From an uncultured Prevotellaceae bacterium (GTDB lineage Bacteria > Bacteroidota > Bacteroidia > Bacteroidales > Bacteroidaceae), in NCBI GenBank assembly GCA_900318585.1, contig ONKY01000103.1:1-52253 (forward strand): DNA of 52,253 nt, written 5' to 3'. Below are positions 8,376 through 16,129 of this stretch, piece by piece. The position numbers and the translations under genes were made by a program. Positions within the stretch are counted from its first letter, which is position 1, and the number at the start of each line of letters is the position of its first letter. The notes under the pieces were generated by a model. The model made no database searches. It saw nothing but the letters and a program-made list of their open reading frames with translations, and had not been told where the DNA came from.

Positions 8376-8735
8376 TTAATCTATGTCTGGTATCCGCGTT
8401 AGCTTTGCGTCGTGCCACAGGTGCTCCAGGTCGTAATACTCACGCACGTCGGGCAGGAACACATGAACGAGCACGTCACTATAGTCCATAGCCACCCACT
8501 GCGCGTTTTCCAATCCCACCACGTGTGCCGGTCTCTCGCCCAACTCATTACGGGCGAAGTCGCCCACCGACTCGGTAATAGCCTCTACCTGCGAGGGCGA
8601 GTTACCCTGGCAGATAACGAAATAGCGGCAAATCGTGCCATCAATGCCGCTCAGGTCGACTACCACAATGTTACTTCCTTTTTTCTCCTGTATACCCTTG
8701 GTAATGGTGTCTACTAACTGTCTTGTTTGTTCCAT
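8376..8735 (-). CDS. rsfS: Ribosomal silencing factor RsfS
   Basis: A 119-residue protein of the RsfS/Iojap family, which binds ribosomal protein L14 and blocks subunit joining during starvation. The family core is clear: VVDLSGIDGTICRYFVICQGNSPSQVEAI, then GLENAQWVAMDYSDVLVHVF and REYYDLEHLW. It is the first gene of the leftward operon rsfS-ftsH-(IVP)-cdsA-lipoprotein. A TAACTTTG -7 box on the minus strand at 8763-8770 lies 27 bp upstream of the start. Confidence 0.95.
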   Translation of the reverse strand: MEQTRQLVDTITKGIQEKKGSNIVVVDLSGIDGTICRYFVICQGNSPSQVEAITESVGDFARNELGERPAHVVGLENAQWVAMDYSDVLVHVFLPDVREYYDLEHLWHDAKLTRIPDID

Positions 8736-8762
8736 TCAATATTATATGTATTAAACAGACTG

Positions 8763-8770
8763 CAAAGTTA
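8763..8770 (-). promoter_or_regulatory. rsfS promoter -7 box
   Basis: TAACTTTGC on the minus strand fits the Bacteroidetes -7 element. No clear TTTG -33 box is seen at 19-20 bp. Confidence 0.5.
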
Positions 8771-8841
8771 CATCTTATTCTCCGAAAAACAGACAGAATC
8801 CATAATTTTTTGAGTATTTTTATAAAAAAGTGGCGAAAAAT

Positions 8842-8872
8842 TTTGCAGGTTTCGGAAAAAGTACTACCTTTG
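8842..8872 (+). promoter_or_regulatory. tRNA-Gln promoter
   Basis: TTTG at 8842-8845 and TACCTTTG at 8865-8872 with 19 bp between are a full Bacteroidetes promoter, 42 bp before the tRNA. Confidence 0.8.
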
Positions 8873-8914
8873 CACCCGCAAAACGATAAGGACATCGGTT
8901 GCACCCGTTTAGTT

Positions 8915-8985
8915 TGGGGTATGGTGTAATGGTAACACTACAGATTCTGGTCCTGTCATTCTTGGTTCGAGTCCGAGTACCCCAA
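8915..8985 (+). tRNA. tRNA-Gln (anticodon CTG)
   Basis: A 71-nt cloverleaf: acceptor TGGGGTA pairs with TACCCCA, the D stem is GTG/CAC, the anticodon loop TTCTGGT gives CUG, and the T arm CTTGG-TTCGAGT-CCGAG is intact (one T.G pair). The discriminator is A. CCA is not encoded. A promoter precedes it and a terminator follows. Confidence 0.93.
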
Positions 8986-8993
8986 CAGATTAG

Positions 8994-9034
8994 TCCGCTA
9001 AGTCACTGAAAATCAGTACTTAGCGGATTTTTTT
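8994..9034 (+). terminator. Rho-independent terminator of tRNA-Gln
   Basis: The stem TCCGCTAAGT (8994-9003) pairs with ACTTAGCGGA (9018-9027) and is followed by seven T. Confidence 0.85.
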
Positions 9035-9113
9035 GTCTAAAGTTGGCGTGTTTTCGGCGTTCCTGCCTGCAACTTGGTGAGTGGAGGCGTGCCAACGGGA
9101 AAGTTGAAGCCGG

Positions 9114-9173
9114 TTGAGCTTATTCGATGAATCGTGCTTCTCTCGACTTCTTTCGCGACTCGGCAAAGCTCAA
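9114..9173. repeat. Inverted repeat TTGAGCTT/AAGCTCAA
   Basis: Arms at 9114-9121 and 9166-9173 enclose 44 bases, including CGATGAATCG. It lies downstream of both the tRNA terminator and the convergent AraC-type gene, and nothing else was found between 9035 and 9202. Confidence 0.4.
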
Positions 9174-9202
9174 ACAAATCTGACTTTGCTCTCATTGCCC
9201 AA

Positions 9203-9904
9203 TCAGTTTAAAGCTGATAATTGTTCTTTCTTCTTGAACATCCTACTCATGCCGCTCAGGTAGTCTGTTGGTGTGATGCCGAAGGAGAATTTGAATGCAC
9301 TGATGTATGCTGCTGTATTCCTGAATCCACACATGCTGGCAATGTCTTCTGCCGAATAGTTCGACTTCTCCATGAGTATCTTTGCTGCGTATTCTGCTCG
9401 TAGAGAGTTGATATAATCAAGCGTTCTTTCGGGGTCCTTATAGCGCGGCACCAGTTTGCAGAACATCTCATCACTGACTCCCATAAACTTAATCAGGGCA
9501 TCCTGGTCGAAGTCAGGATCTGTGAAGGGCTTCTCCTTATTGACTTGGGCATCCATCTTCACGAAGAAGTTCTGCTCTTCACTCTTCTGGATCACCTTTT
9601 TTTTCTTCGGCTTCGACAGCTTATTTTTCAGGATCTCTTCCTGCTCGTCCAACGTTAGAGCCTTGTTGCCTACTATGGCCCGGTAGTCGTCGAGTGCCGT
9701 AAGAATACGTCGCAGTTGTTCGTTTCTCTGGCTGATAATCCTGTTATGATGTATACTATACCCTCCAAACCCGATGAGCGCTATCACGATGATGATGAGT
9801 ATAATGATGATGTGGTTAGCGTCTGCCAGCGTGTATCCTTGGGCGTAGCAGTACGGAGTTGCCAATAAGAGCAACGGGGCGCATAAAACAATTCTCTTTT
9901 TCAT
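9203..9904 (-). CDS. Membrane-anchored AraC-type HTH protein
   Basis: A 233-residue protein with a cleavable-looking signal (MKKRIVLCAPLLLLATPYCYAQ), a second hydrophobic segment (IIIILIIIVIALIGFGGY, about residues 28-45), a charged coiled linker with a KPKKKK run, and a C-terminal AraC helix-turn-helix (YAAKILMEKSNYSAEDIASMCGFRNTAAYISAFKFSFGITPTDYL). The DNA-binding part would face the cytoplasm from the second segment. The start at 9904 is chosen because MKKRIV begins the signal; an ATG at 9931 would add nine residues. It follows a membrane-sensor gene and a 34-codon frame on the same strand, so the three may form a split version of the fused regulator at 11048-12265. Confidence 0.78.
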   Translation of the reverse strand: MKKRIVLCAPLLLLATPYCYAQGYTLADANHIIIILIIIVIALIGFGGYSIHHNRIISQRNEQLRRILTALDDYRAIVGNKALTLDEQEEILKNKLSKPKKKKVIQKSEEQNFFVKMDAQVNKEKPFTDPDFDQDALIKFMGVSDEMFCKLVPRYKDPERTLDYINSLRAEYAAKILMEKSNYSAEDIASMCGFRNTAAYISAFKFSFGITPTDYLSGMSRMFKKKEQLSALN

Positions 9905-9927
9905 AATTCTCAACAATTTTATGATTA

Positions 9928-10032
9928 TCAATTATTCTTCTTATCACTTGTGACATAGAGGGAGGGCACGTCGCGACGGATGAATTCAAGGTCTTCATCA
10001 ACATCAATAGTAGATTCCCCTTCTTGTTCCAT
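9928..10032 (-). CDS. Possible 34-residue acidic peptide
   Basis: A small frame whose ATG overlaps the stop of the upstream membrane protein by one base (TAATG). The product starts MEQEGESTIDVDEDLEFIRR and ends KKNN. It is strongly acidic in the middle and has no signal or domain. The stop is 24 bp before the chosen start of the AraC-type gene. The TAATG junction suggests translational coupling. It could also be a relic of the acidic linker that joins sensor and HTH in the fused paralogue. I cannot tell whether it is expressed. Confidence 0.35.
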   Translation of the reverse strand: MEQEGESTIDVDEDLEFIRRDVPSLYVTSDKKNN

Positions 10033-10763
10033 TAGCGATAAATTATCTCATTTTCGTTGTTTTCAGTTTCTAATTCCTGTAACGTCTCCACGCGCCAGAC
10101 GAGGAAGGCGATGATGACCAGTGTGATGACCTGCGAGAGATACTCCTTTGCCATTTCACCCGCATTGGTGGTGTAGAGCTCATATACCACCAGCAGCGCC
10201 AGGACGAACATCATGCTCTGCCACACCTCCTTGCGCTCCAAATCGGCATAGTTGTCGAGCAGCCACCGCCCGTACTGCCGCAGTGCCACAATGTAATAGA
10301 CGACGAAGGCGACGACCACCGTCAGCTGGCACAGGTGCGCCAGCTCGTAGCCCAGGTACCAGTCGCGGCAGATTATCCCCACCACTGCCAATACCACCAC
10401 CGGCGACTGCGCCACGAGCCACGGCCAGAGTGGCCGCCGGCGGTCCTGCAGCATGGCGAGCAGCAACGCCATCACCAGCGGCACCAGCGTTACGTGGTCG
10501 AGCATGATCACCGTGATGGTGCGCACTAGCCAGTCGTCGGCCAGCCAATAGATGCCGATAACATACCACCACACGTGGCTTGCCACGATGGCCGCCATTA
10601 GAGCGGCCGTCCACCGTCGCAGCACGCGGCTTGACCAGACATCGTCAGCAAACGCATTGCCCCGCCGCCACAGCAGGTACACCGCTGCCAGTACGGCGAA
10701 GAACGCCGCCACGCAGTAAAGCACGATGAAAATGACGTCTTGTAGTCCTCGGTAGTCGTACAT
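10032..10763 (-). CDS. Polytopic sensor-like membrane protein, AraC-sensor paralogue
   Basis: A 243-residue protein with about six or seven hydrophobic segments. It is clearly related to the N-terminal membrane half of the 11048-12265 regulator; shared blocks are LRRW...SHVWW, LLAMLQDR(R/K)RP(L/V)WP, RQYGRWL(L/N)DNYADLE(R/N)K(E/K)VW and LWRVETL-type ends. Here the chain stops after VETLQELETENNENEIIYR, where the paralogue runs on into an AraC domain. The start at 10763 (MYDYRGLQ) is chosen because a TATATTTG -7 box at 10785-10792 lies inside the longer frame to 10859. Ligand unknown. It probably works with the downstream AraC-type protein. Confidence 0.75.
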   Translation of the reverse strand: MYDYRGLQDVIFIVLYCVAAFFAVLAAVYLLWRRGNAFADDVWSSRVLRRWTAALMAAIVASHVWWYVIGIYWLADDWLVRTITVIMLDHVTLVPLVMALLLAMLQDRRRPLWPWLVAQSPVVVLAVVGIICRDWYLGYELAHLCQLTVVVAFVVYYIVALRQYGRWLLDNYADLERKEVWQSMMFVLALLVVYELYTTNAGEMAKEYLSQVITLVIIAFLVWRVETLQELETENNENEIIYR

Positions 10764-10784
10764 GTTGGTAGGTCCTATTTTGTG

Positions 10785-10792
10785 CAAATATA
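10785..10792 (-). promoter_or_regulatory. -7 box of the sensor-like gene
   Basis: TATATTTGC on the minus strand; a CTTG 20 bp upstream (10813-10816) may be a weak -33 box. Confidence 0.5.
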
Positions 10793-11047
10793 ATAAAAAT
10801 CTCCCAAACTTGCAAGCCCAAAATGCACGACACGAAAGATTTTGCAGATTTTGAAACAAGTTTTGTAGATTTTGAAAGTCGGCCCTCTGCCTTCACCCTC
10901 TCGCTTAATGTATTATCACCCTCTTATAGTGCAATTCAAATATCCTTGCGGTGGATTCTGCACCACTCCCCGTCCCAGATGACACAATAGAATACCGCCG
11001 AAACTCCCATTCGGAATCTCGGTGGGTATGGTGTTAAGTGGAAATAA

Positions 11048-12265
11048 TTACTCGGACGTGTTGCGCATCCAGGCGGTTACACTCTGCCCCGTGCGCTGCT
11101 TGAAGGCAAGGCTGAAGGTGCTATAGCTGCGGTAACCGCTGTCGCTGGCCAGTTGCTGGAGGTTGAAGGGCAGTCTGGCAGCGACAACCTCTTGGAAGTG
11201 GCTGATGAAATGGTTGATGCGCAGATTGTTGATATAAGTATTGTAGGTAATGCCCTGACGGGAGAAATACTGGCTGAGATATGAGCGGTTGGTGCCAACG
11301 GCCTGAGCCAGCTGTTGTAGGGTCAGGTCGTGCTGCAGGTAAAGCTGTGTGCTCACGCAGTGCTCTGTCAACAACCGTTCGATCTGGGCGAGAGTCTCAC
11401 CCCCGACCATGGCCTCAACCCTAACCCCTCTCCGAAGGGTGAGGGGAACATTATGGGCGAGGGAAGTAGATTGTTCTTCCGATTGTTCTTGTCCTTGAGG
11501 GTATTCACTCTCCTCACCTCTTGGTGAGGAGGCGGGGGTGAGGCTGTCAGAGATGAGGTTTGGCAACGTCTCTACCCGCCAGAGCAGCAGACCAAAGAGC
11601 ACCAGTTCGACGACATGCAGGAGGTAAATAAATAAGAGGTTGTCAACGAGTGTATAGAGGATGCATAACAATAAGCAGACAAGCGTCACCACATGGCTCA
11701 GCCATACCTTCTTGTTCTCCAGGTCGGCATAGTTATCGTTCAGCCACCGTCCGTATTGTCGCACGGCAAATACCATATATACAGAAAACAGCATATAGAT
11801 CGACAGAAAATATATGGAAGCTATATTCATGAAATTGCCATCGGGATATAGTATCTGCAATACCTCGAGCACCACGAATGGCATCATGGCTACAAAGGCA
11901 GGCCAGACGGGGCGCTTGCGGTCTTGGAGCATGGCAAGCAGTGTGCCTGCGATAGTGGTGAGTAGCGTCACGCTGTCGAACACGACAAGACCTATATAGC
12001 TCGATGAACGGACCATACTGTCCATAGAATGAAGGTCGCGATGATGGATGCAGAAAAGTATCCACCACACGTGTCCCAGTGCTGCAATGGCAAAGAACGA
12101 CGCAGCCCAACGGCGCAACCGCACCGGCGGCGTGACGTTAGGTGCGATGGCATTGCCCGGGCATAGCAATAGGTAGAGCGCCGCCAAAGAAGGTATCGCT
12201 CCCGTGATGCCGTAGAGGATGAAAAGCAGTATCGACTGTGTAGGTGTTTGCCAGAATAAATCCAT
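11048..12265 (-). CDS. Membrane-sensor AraC-family regulator
   Basis: A protein of 405 residues. The N-terminal half (about 1-235) has six or seven membrane segments with signature blocks LRRWAASFFAIAALGHVWW, LLAMLQDRKRPVWP and RQYGRWLNDNYADLE. A linker follows (about 240-295), then an AraC domain (about 300-400: LTLQQLAQAVGTNRSYLSQYFSRQGITYNTYINNLRI...LQQLASDSGYRSYSTFSLAFKQRTGQSVTAW). The linker contains 49 residues encoded by a 147-bp element with 10-bp terminal inverted repeats. The start at 12265 follows a TATCTTTG box (12274-12281) by 8 bases, so the mRNA may be leaderless; the longer frame to 12370 includes the promoter and is unlikely. Confidence 0.88.
   Translation of the reverse strand: MDLFWQTPTQSILLFILYGITGAIPSLAALYLLLCPGNAIAPNVTPPVRLRRWAASFFAIAALGHVWWILFCIHHRDLHSMDSMVRSSSYIGLVVFDSVTLLTTIAGTLLAMLQDRKRPVWPAFVAMMPFVVLEVLQILYPDGNFMNIASIYFLSIYMLFSVYMVFAVRQYGRWLNDNYADLENKKVWLSHVVTLVCLLLCILYTLVDNLLFIYLLHVVELVLFGLLLWRVETLPNLISDSLTPASSPRGEESEYPQGQEQSEEQSTSLAHNVPLTLRRGVRVEAMVGGETLAQIERLLTEHCVSTQLYLQHDLTLQQLAQAVGTNRSYLSQYFSRQGITYNTYINNLRINHFISHFQEVVAARLPFNLQQLASDSGYRSYSTFSLAFKQRTGQSVTAWMRNTSE
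11396..11542. repeat. 147-bp palindromic element inside the AraC gene
   Basis: Perfect 10-bp ends CTCACCCCCG (11396-11405) and CGGGGGTGAG (11533-11542) enclose internal hairpins (CCTCTCCGAAGGGTGAGGGG; CTCCTCACCTCTTGGTGAGG). The length is exactly 49 codons. It encodes the linker LTPASSPRGEES... through ...RVEAMVGGE on the minus strand and keeps the frame. It looks like a small non-autonomous repeat inserted into the gene. Confidence 0.75.
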
Positions 12266-12273
12266 CTTGTGTG

Positions 12274-12281
12274 CAAAGATA
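12274..12281 (-). promoter_or_regulatory. -7 box of the fused AraC gene
   Basis: TATCTTTGC on the minus strand, only 8 bases before the ATG at 12265. Confidence 0.5.
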
Positions 12282-12503
12282 CACAATTTTTTCCAAAAAA
12301 CAATTATGAAGTCAGAGTTTAACGTAAACTTGTACGTAAACTGTTGCACAGACACTTCTTTCCTCTGCATCAGAATGGAAGTGTTTCCTCTACAGGGTAC
12401 CCCAACGGCAGAAATCTCTAATATGCTGACAAGGTGGTATTTAGCGATTTCTCTTTGTGTGAATTACCGTATTTCTCCCAAGGGTGTGCTTCTGGAAGGG
12501 CTG

Positions 12504-13325
12504 TCAGCATTTCAATGCCTTGACAGGGCAGACCTTAGTACAGCTCTGACACAAGATACACTCTGTTGCGTTCTTCCGATGACGGGAGTCGTTACAAACC
12601 TCTACATCCATCGGACATACTTTAAGGCACTTGCCACAGCTAATACACTTGCTCTCATCACATCTGATGCGTATTCGTGAGAAGTAGCTCATCGGCTTGA
12701 GGAATAGGGTAATCGGGCAGATGTACTTGCAGAATGCACGATTGTCCTTGAAGAGTAAAGCCAGCAGAATGCCCACCACATAGTAGAACACGTTGCCAGC
12801 CACGAAGAGCGTGAACATGGTAGCGTGATTTGCTTTTCCAGTCAGGAACAGAGCTGCCACGACGGCCAGCGAGAGGACGAACATGATGTATCTGATGAAT
12901 CCAAGTTTGCGTCTGCCGTTTCTTGGTGCTTTATAGGGCAGCAGGTCGAGAATCATCGCCGTCCAACAGGCATATCCGCACCATCCTCGGCCAAAGAGCA
13001 AAGGGCCAAAGATCTTGGCGATAACGTAGTGGAGCGTGGCGCCGCCGAAGATGCCGGATGCAAGGTAGAACCAGAATCCTTCTATCTGCATGTTCTCCCT
13101 GCAAATCAGGCCGAGGAACACCAGCATATACGAGCCGACCAGAAACTGTGTCAGTTCGCGACCATACTTCCATCCTACCGCCATCAACACGCCTCCCATG
13201 CCGATAGAGATGCCTAAATAGGAGAAGTTCAGCAGGAAGAACAAGTTGCCTGTCGATAGCCAAAGCCAAACGGCAATGACTTCAAACACCAAAAATATGA
13301 TGATGGAAGTACGATACTTTCTCAT
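12504..13325 (-). CDS. Polytopic 4Fe-4S protein (NapH/NosR-like)
   Basis: A 273-residue membrane protein with about five hydrophobic segments and two C-terminal ferredoxin-type clusters (CISCGKCLKVCPMD and CILCQSCTKVCP). It also has the membrane-side cysteine motifs typical of NapH/NosR/RdxA relatives (GRGWCGYACW and FCKYICP). It probably passes electrons between the quinone pool and a periplasmic or cytoplasmic partner, which is not encoded nearby. An in-frame ATG at 13340 would lie 9 bases after a TATCTTTG box (13350-13357) and is an alternative start. It appears to be a single-gene unit. Confidence 0.85.
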   Translation of the reverse strand: MRKYRTSIIIFLVFEVIAVWLWLSTGNLFFLLNFSYLGISIGMGGVLMAVGWKYGRELTQFLVGSYMLVFLGLICRENMQIEGFWFYLASGIFGGATLHYVIAKIFGPLLFGRGWCGYACWTAMILDLLPYKAPRNGRRKLGFIRYIMFVLSLAVVAALFLTGKANHATMFTLFVAGNVFYYVVGILLALLFKDNRAFCKYICPITLFLKPMSYFSRIRIRCDESKCISCGKCLKVCPMDVEVCNDSRHRKNATECILCQSCTKVCPVKALKC

Positions 13326-13349
13326 TTCACGTCGTCGCATTTTATCTTG

Positions 13350-13357
13350 CAAAGATA
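13350..13357 (-). promoter_or_regulatory. -7 box of the 4Fe-4S protein gene
   Basis: TATCTTTGC on the minus strand; it lies inside the longer frame that begins at 13361, which argues against that start. Confidence 0.5.
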
Positions 13358-13465
13358 GCAATAATTGGGGAATAACAACTGTCTTTGCACGAACTTTTAT
13401 GATTGTTTAGTAATGTCACTTAGGTTAAAAAGCGCAAAAGTGATTGTCGATTCAACAAAAAAGAG

Positions 13466-13473
13466 TATCTTTG
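13466..13473 (+). promoter_or_regulatory. -7 box of the helicase gene
   Basis: TATCTTTGC fits the consensus; ATTG ends 19 bp upstream at 13446. It falls inside the long open frame starting at TTG 13444, so the true start is further downstream. Confidence 0.55.
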
Positions 13474-13506
13474 CAAAGTATTCAAGCACAAACAGCATCG
13501 TCGGCA

Positions 13507-15030
13507 ATGTGGACGGCGATGGGTAAACGGCTCCCCAGACGGACAAGACAGCTATTGATTACCGACGAGATAAAATACCGGATATTCCAGGCTCTGGCCT
13601 TCCCGCCGACGCCCCAGCAGGCGCTGGCAGCGGGAACGTTTGCCGAATTCATGGCCGACCGTGAGGAGAACACCGTGATGATACTGCGGGGCTCGGCAGG
13701 CACAGGCAAGACCACGCTGGCAGGTGCCATCGTGCGTGCCCTGGAGAGCCTGAAACAGAAAATGGTGCTTATGGCGCCGACGGGCCGTGCCGCCAAGGTC
13801 TTTTCACTCTATGCCGGCCATGATGCCTACACCATCCACCGCCGCATCTACCGTCAGAAAACGGCTACCGACCTGACGACCTTCAACCTGAACGTGAACC
13901 TCCAGCGCGACACACTGTTCATCGTTGACGAGGCGTCGATGATAGCCAACCAAGGCAGCAGCGAGTCGATGTTCGGATCCGGCCTGCTGCTCGATGATCT
14001 CATGCAATACGTCTACAATGGAAACAACTGCCGCCTGCTGCTCATCGGTGACCAGGCACAGCTGCCTCCCGTTGGTGAGACGGAGAGCCCTGCCCTGCAG
14101 ACAGGAACCTTGCGCAGCTATGGCATGAAGGTATACGAGGCCACGCTTACGGAGGTGCTGCGCCAAGCACAGGACTCCGGCATTCTTTGGAACGCCACCC
14201 GTATCAGGCAATCCTCCGTCCATCATCCTCTTTCCACCATTCCCCTTCCGCAAATACGTATCCACAGGTTTTCCGACATCCATGTCGTGATGGGCGACGA
14301 GCTGATAGAGCAGCTGACCACCAGCTACAGCCGGGCAGGGATGGATGATACCATTGTCGTTACCCGCTCGAACAAGCGTGCCAATATCTATAATCAGGGT
14401 ATCCGCCGCACTATCCTTGACCGAGAGGAAGAGCTGTGCCGCGGTGACCGCCTGATGATTGTGAAGAATAACTACTATTTCGGGGAAAAGGAAAAAATGC
14501 GCTCGGCGACAACAGAAGACGCTTGTTCCGAAGGTATCAAGAATAGTTTAAACTTCCTTGCCAACGGCGACATTGCCGTGGTACAGCGCGTGCGTAATGT
14601 TCACGAGCTATATGGCTTCCACTTCGCCGACGTCACCCTGATATTTCCTGACTACGATGACCAGGAACTGACGGCCACCGTCTTGCTCGATACCCTCACC
14701 ACCGAGGCCCCTGCACTGACAAGAGAGCAGCAGCAAAAACTCTACGAAGCGGTGATGCAGGACTATGCCGACATCCGCCTGAAGTCAGAACGCATAAAAA
14801 AACTGAAGGAAGATGCACACTACAATGCATTGCAGGTGAAGTTCGCATACGCCGTCACCTGCCATAAGGCACAGGGAGGGCAGTGGTCACACGTCTACTT
14901 AGACCAAGGATATATGACGGATGATATGCTCACGCCTGACTACATCCACTGGCTCTACACTGCCTTCACCCGCGCCACTGAACAGTTATACCTTGTAAAC
15001 TGGCCGGAAAAACAACTTACTTCTAATTAA
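13507..15030 (+). CDS. RecD/Dda-like ATP-dependent DNA helicase
   Basis: A protein of 507 residues, superfamily 1B helicase. Motif I is ILRGSAGTGKTTL, motif Ia LMAPTGRAAKVFS, motif II FIVDEAS, motif III LLIGDQAQLPPV, and the C-terminal half has FAYAVTCHKAQGGQW and YTAFTRATEQLYLVNW (motifs V/VI, UvrD_C_2 type). Relatives without the long RecD2 N-terminus are common in Bacteroidales and are presumed to act in repair or recombination. The start is uncertain: the promoter at 13466-13473 excludes the TTG at 13444, leaving ATG 13507 or 13519. Its stop overlaps the stop of the convergent gene by 3 bases. Confidence 0.9.
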   Translation: MWTAMGKRLPRRTRQLLITDEIKYRIFQALAFPPTPQQALAAGTFAEFMADREENTVMILRGSAGTGKTTLAGAIVRALESLKQKMVLMAPTGRAAKVFSLYAGHDAYTIHRRIYRQKTATDLTTFNLNVNLQRDTLFIVDEASMIANQGSSESMFGSGLLLDDLMQYVYNGNNCRLLLIGDQAQLPPVGETESPALQTGTLRSYGMKVYEATLTEVLRQAQDSGILWNATRIRQSSVHHPLSTIPLPQIRIHRFSDIHVVMGDELIEQLTTSYSRAGMDDTIVVTRSNKRANIYNQGIRRTILDREEELCRGDRLMIVKNNYYFGEKEKMRSATTEDACSEGIKNSLNFLANGDIAVVQRVRNVHELYGFHFADVTLIFPDYDDQELTATVLLDTLTTEAPALTREQQQKLYEAVMQDYADIRLKSERIKKLKEDAHYNALQVKFAYAVTCHKAQGGQWSHVYLDQGYMTDDMLTPDYIHWLYTAFTRATEQLYLVNWPEKQLTSN

Positions 15031-15434
15031 TAGGTCATCTTCGGCTCCAGCTCCTTGGCCTGGTCAATCATCTTCTGCACCTCGCTCACAGCGGGCACAC
15101 GGCCACAGATATGGAACTCCTCGTTGATCTCAACCAGCTTCGGCTGCAGGTTCTCGGCCACACGGTGGCGGAACTCCTTCACGGTGTCAACACCTGCCTT
15201 CTCCAACAACTCGGAGAACTGCGGGCCTACGCCGTTGATGCGGAACAAGTCGGCATGATTCGTCCAACGCAGAATCAGCTTCTCACTGATACCCGTGGTC
15301 TCAGCCAGCTCCTTGCGGCCCTTGGGGGCGGCGCACTTCTCTAACAGTTCACTCACTTTGTTGATGCCTGCGGCAACAAGCTTCTCGGCGTACACGTCGC
15401 CTACACCTTCGATGTCAATAATCTTGTAATCCAT
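15027..15434 (-). CDS. Helix-hairpin-helix protein (DUF4332-like)
   Basis: A 135-residue protein with two helix-hairpin-helix-like units: IDIEGVGDVYAEKLVAAGINKVSELLEK near residues 4-32 and LFRINGVGPQFSELLEKAGVDTVKEFRHR near 62-90. It resembles DUF4332 proteins, thought to bind nucleic acid non-specifically; role unknown. The start MDYKIIDIEG at 15434 is preferred over an upstream ATG at 15488, because a TATTTTTG box at 15486-15493 overlaps that site. Confidence 0.82.
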   Translation of the reverse strand: MDYKIIDIEGVGDVYAEKLVAAGINKVSELLEKCAAPKGRKELAETTGISEKLILRWTNHADLFRINGVGPQFSELLEKAGVDTVKEFRHRVAENLQPKLVEINEEFHICGRVPAVSEVQKMIDQAKELEPKMTY

Positions 15435-15537
15435 AATCTTAAGTTTTAAGTTTGTAATGATGTTGAATAATTGGCTTTTCTGCTGCAAAAATACTCATTA
15501 TTTTTTAAATAGCCATACAAAATTGGAAAAATTTTCG

Positions 15538-15545
15538 TACTTTTG
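15538..15545 (+). promoter_or_regulatory. -7 box of the phosphopantetheinyl transferase gene
   Basis: TACTTTTG, 8 bases before the ATG at 15554. A -33 TTTG is not evident. Confidence 0.45.
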
Positions 15546-15553
15546 TCCGCGAA

Positions 15554-16129
15554 ATGAAGATATTGGTTGAGAACGACATCTTTGGCTTTGACCTTGAAGC
15601 GGCGCTCGTGGAAATCTCTGCTCAGCGGCGCGAACAGGCGCTCAAGTTCAGGCATGAGTTGGGGCAGCGGCAGTGCGTGCTGGCCTATCTGCTGCTGAAG
15701 CGGGAGCTGAAAGAGGAGTACGGACTGACGGTGAACCCGCTGTTTGAATACGGTGAGCATGGGAAGCCCACCATCGTGGGGCACCCGGAGATACATTTCA
15801 ACATGAGCCACTGCCGCGAAGCGGTAGCTTGTGCCGTGAGCACAAGACCGGTGGGGGTGGACGTGGAGTCAATAGGCAGATACAAGGAAAGCCTAGTGCG
15901 TTACACCATGAACGACGACGAATGCCGCCGCATTTTTGAGGCGAAACTGCCGGAGGTGGAGTTTATCCGCCTGTGGACGATGAAGGAGGCGCTGCTGAAG
16001 CTGACGGGCGAAGGCATTAGTAATGATATGAAAGAGGTGCTCGACCGTGCGGCAGACTACCATTTTAATACCTTTATTAATACAGAAGAGAAATATGTCT
16101 ACACTACCTGCGAGGAACATGAAGGATAA
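15554..16129 (+). CDS. 4'-phosphopantetheinyl transferase
   Basis: A 191-residue Sfp-type enzyme that transfers phosphopantetheine from CoA to carrier proteins. The family motifs are present: FNMSHC at 82-87, VGVDVE at 100-105 (metal-binding Asp103 and Glu105) and WTMKEALLKLTGEGI at 141-155 (Trp141, Lys144, Glu145). No polyketide or peptide synthase is nearby, so the likely target is the fatty-acid acyl carrier protein. The ATG comes 8 bases after a TACTTTTG box, suggesting a leaderless or nearly leaderless transcript. The 3' end overlaps the GH16 gene by 11 bases. Confidence 0.92.
   Translation: MKILVENDIFGFDLEAALVEISAQRREQALKFRHELGQRQCVLAYLLLKRELKEEYGLTVNPLFEYGEHGKPTIVGHPEIHFNMSHCREAVACAVSTRPVGVDVESIGRYKESLVRYTMNDDECRRIFEAKLPEVEFIRLWTMKEALLKLTGEGISNDMKEVLDRAADYHFNTFINTEEKYVYTTCEEHEG

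Noticed and set aside
10148-10507. Arg/Pro/Ala-rich open frame opposite the sensor-like gene
   Set aside because: Shadow of the GC-rich membrane-protein gene on the other strand; no promoter or domain.
9203-12265. AraC-type genes considered as hybrid two-component regulators of the carbohydrate cluster
   Set aside because: No periplasmic beta-propeller, histidine kinase or receiver domain is visible, and the genes lie 14 kb or more from the cluster.
12266-12503. Possible regulatory RNA in the gap upstream of the AraC gene
   Set aside because: Only a short direct repeat (ACGTAAACTTGT/ACGTAAACTGTT) and a distant ATGCTGAC/GTCAGCAT pair were seen, with no promoter or terminator supporting an RNA gene.
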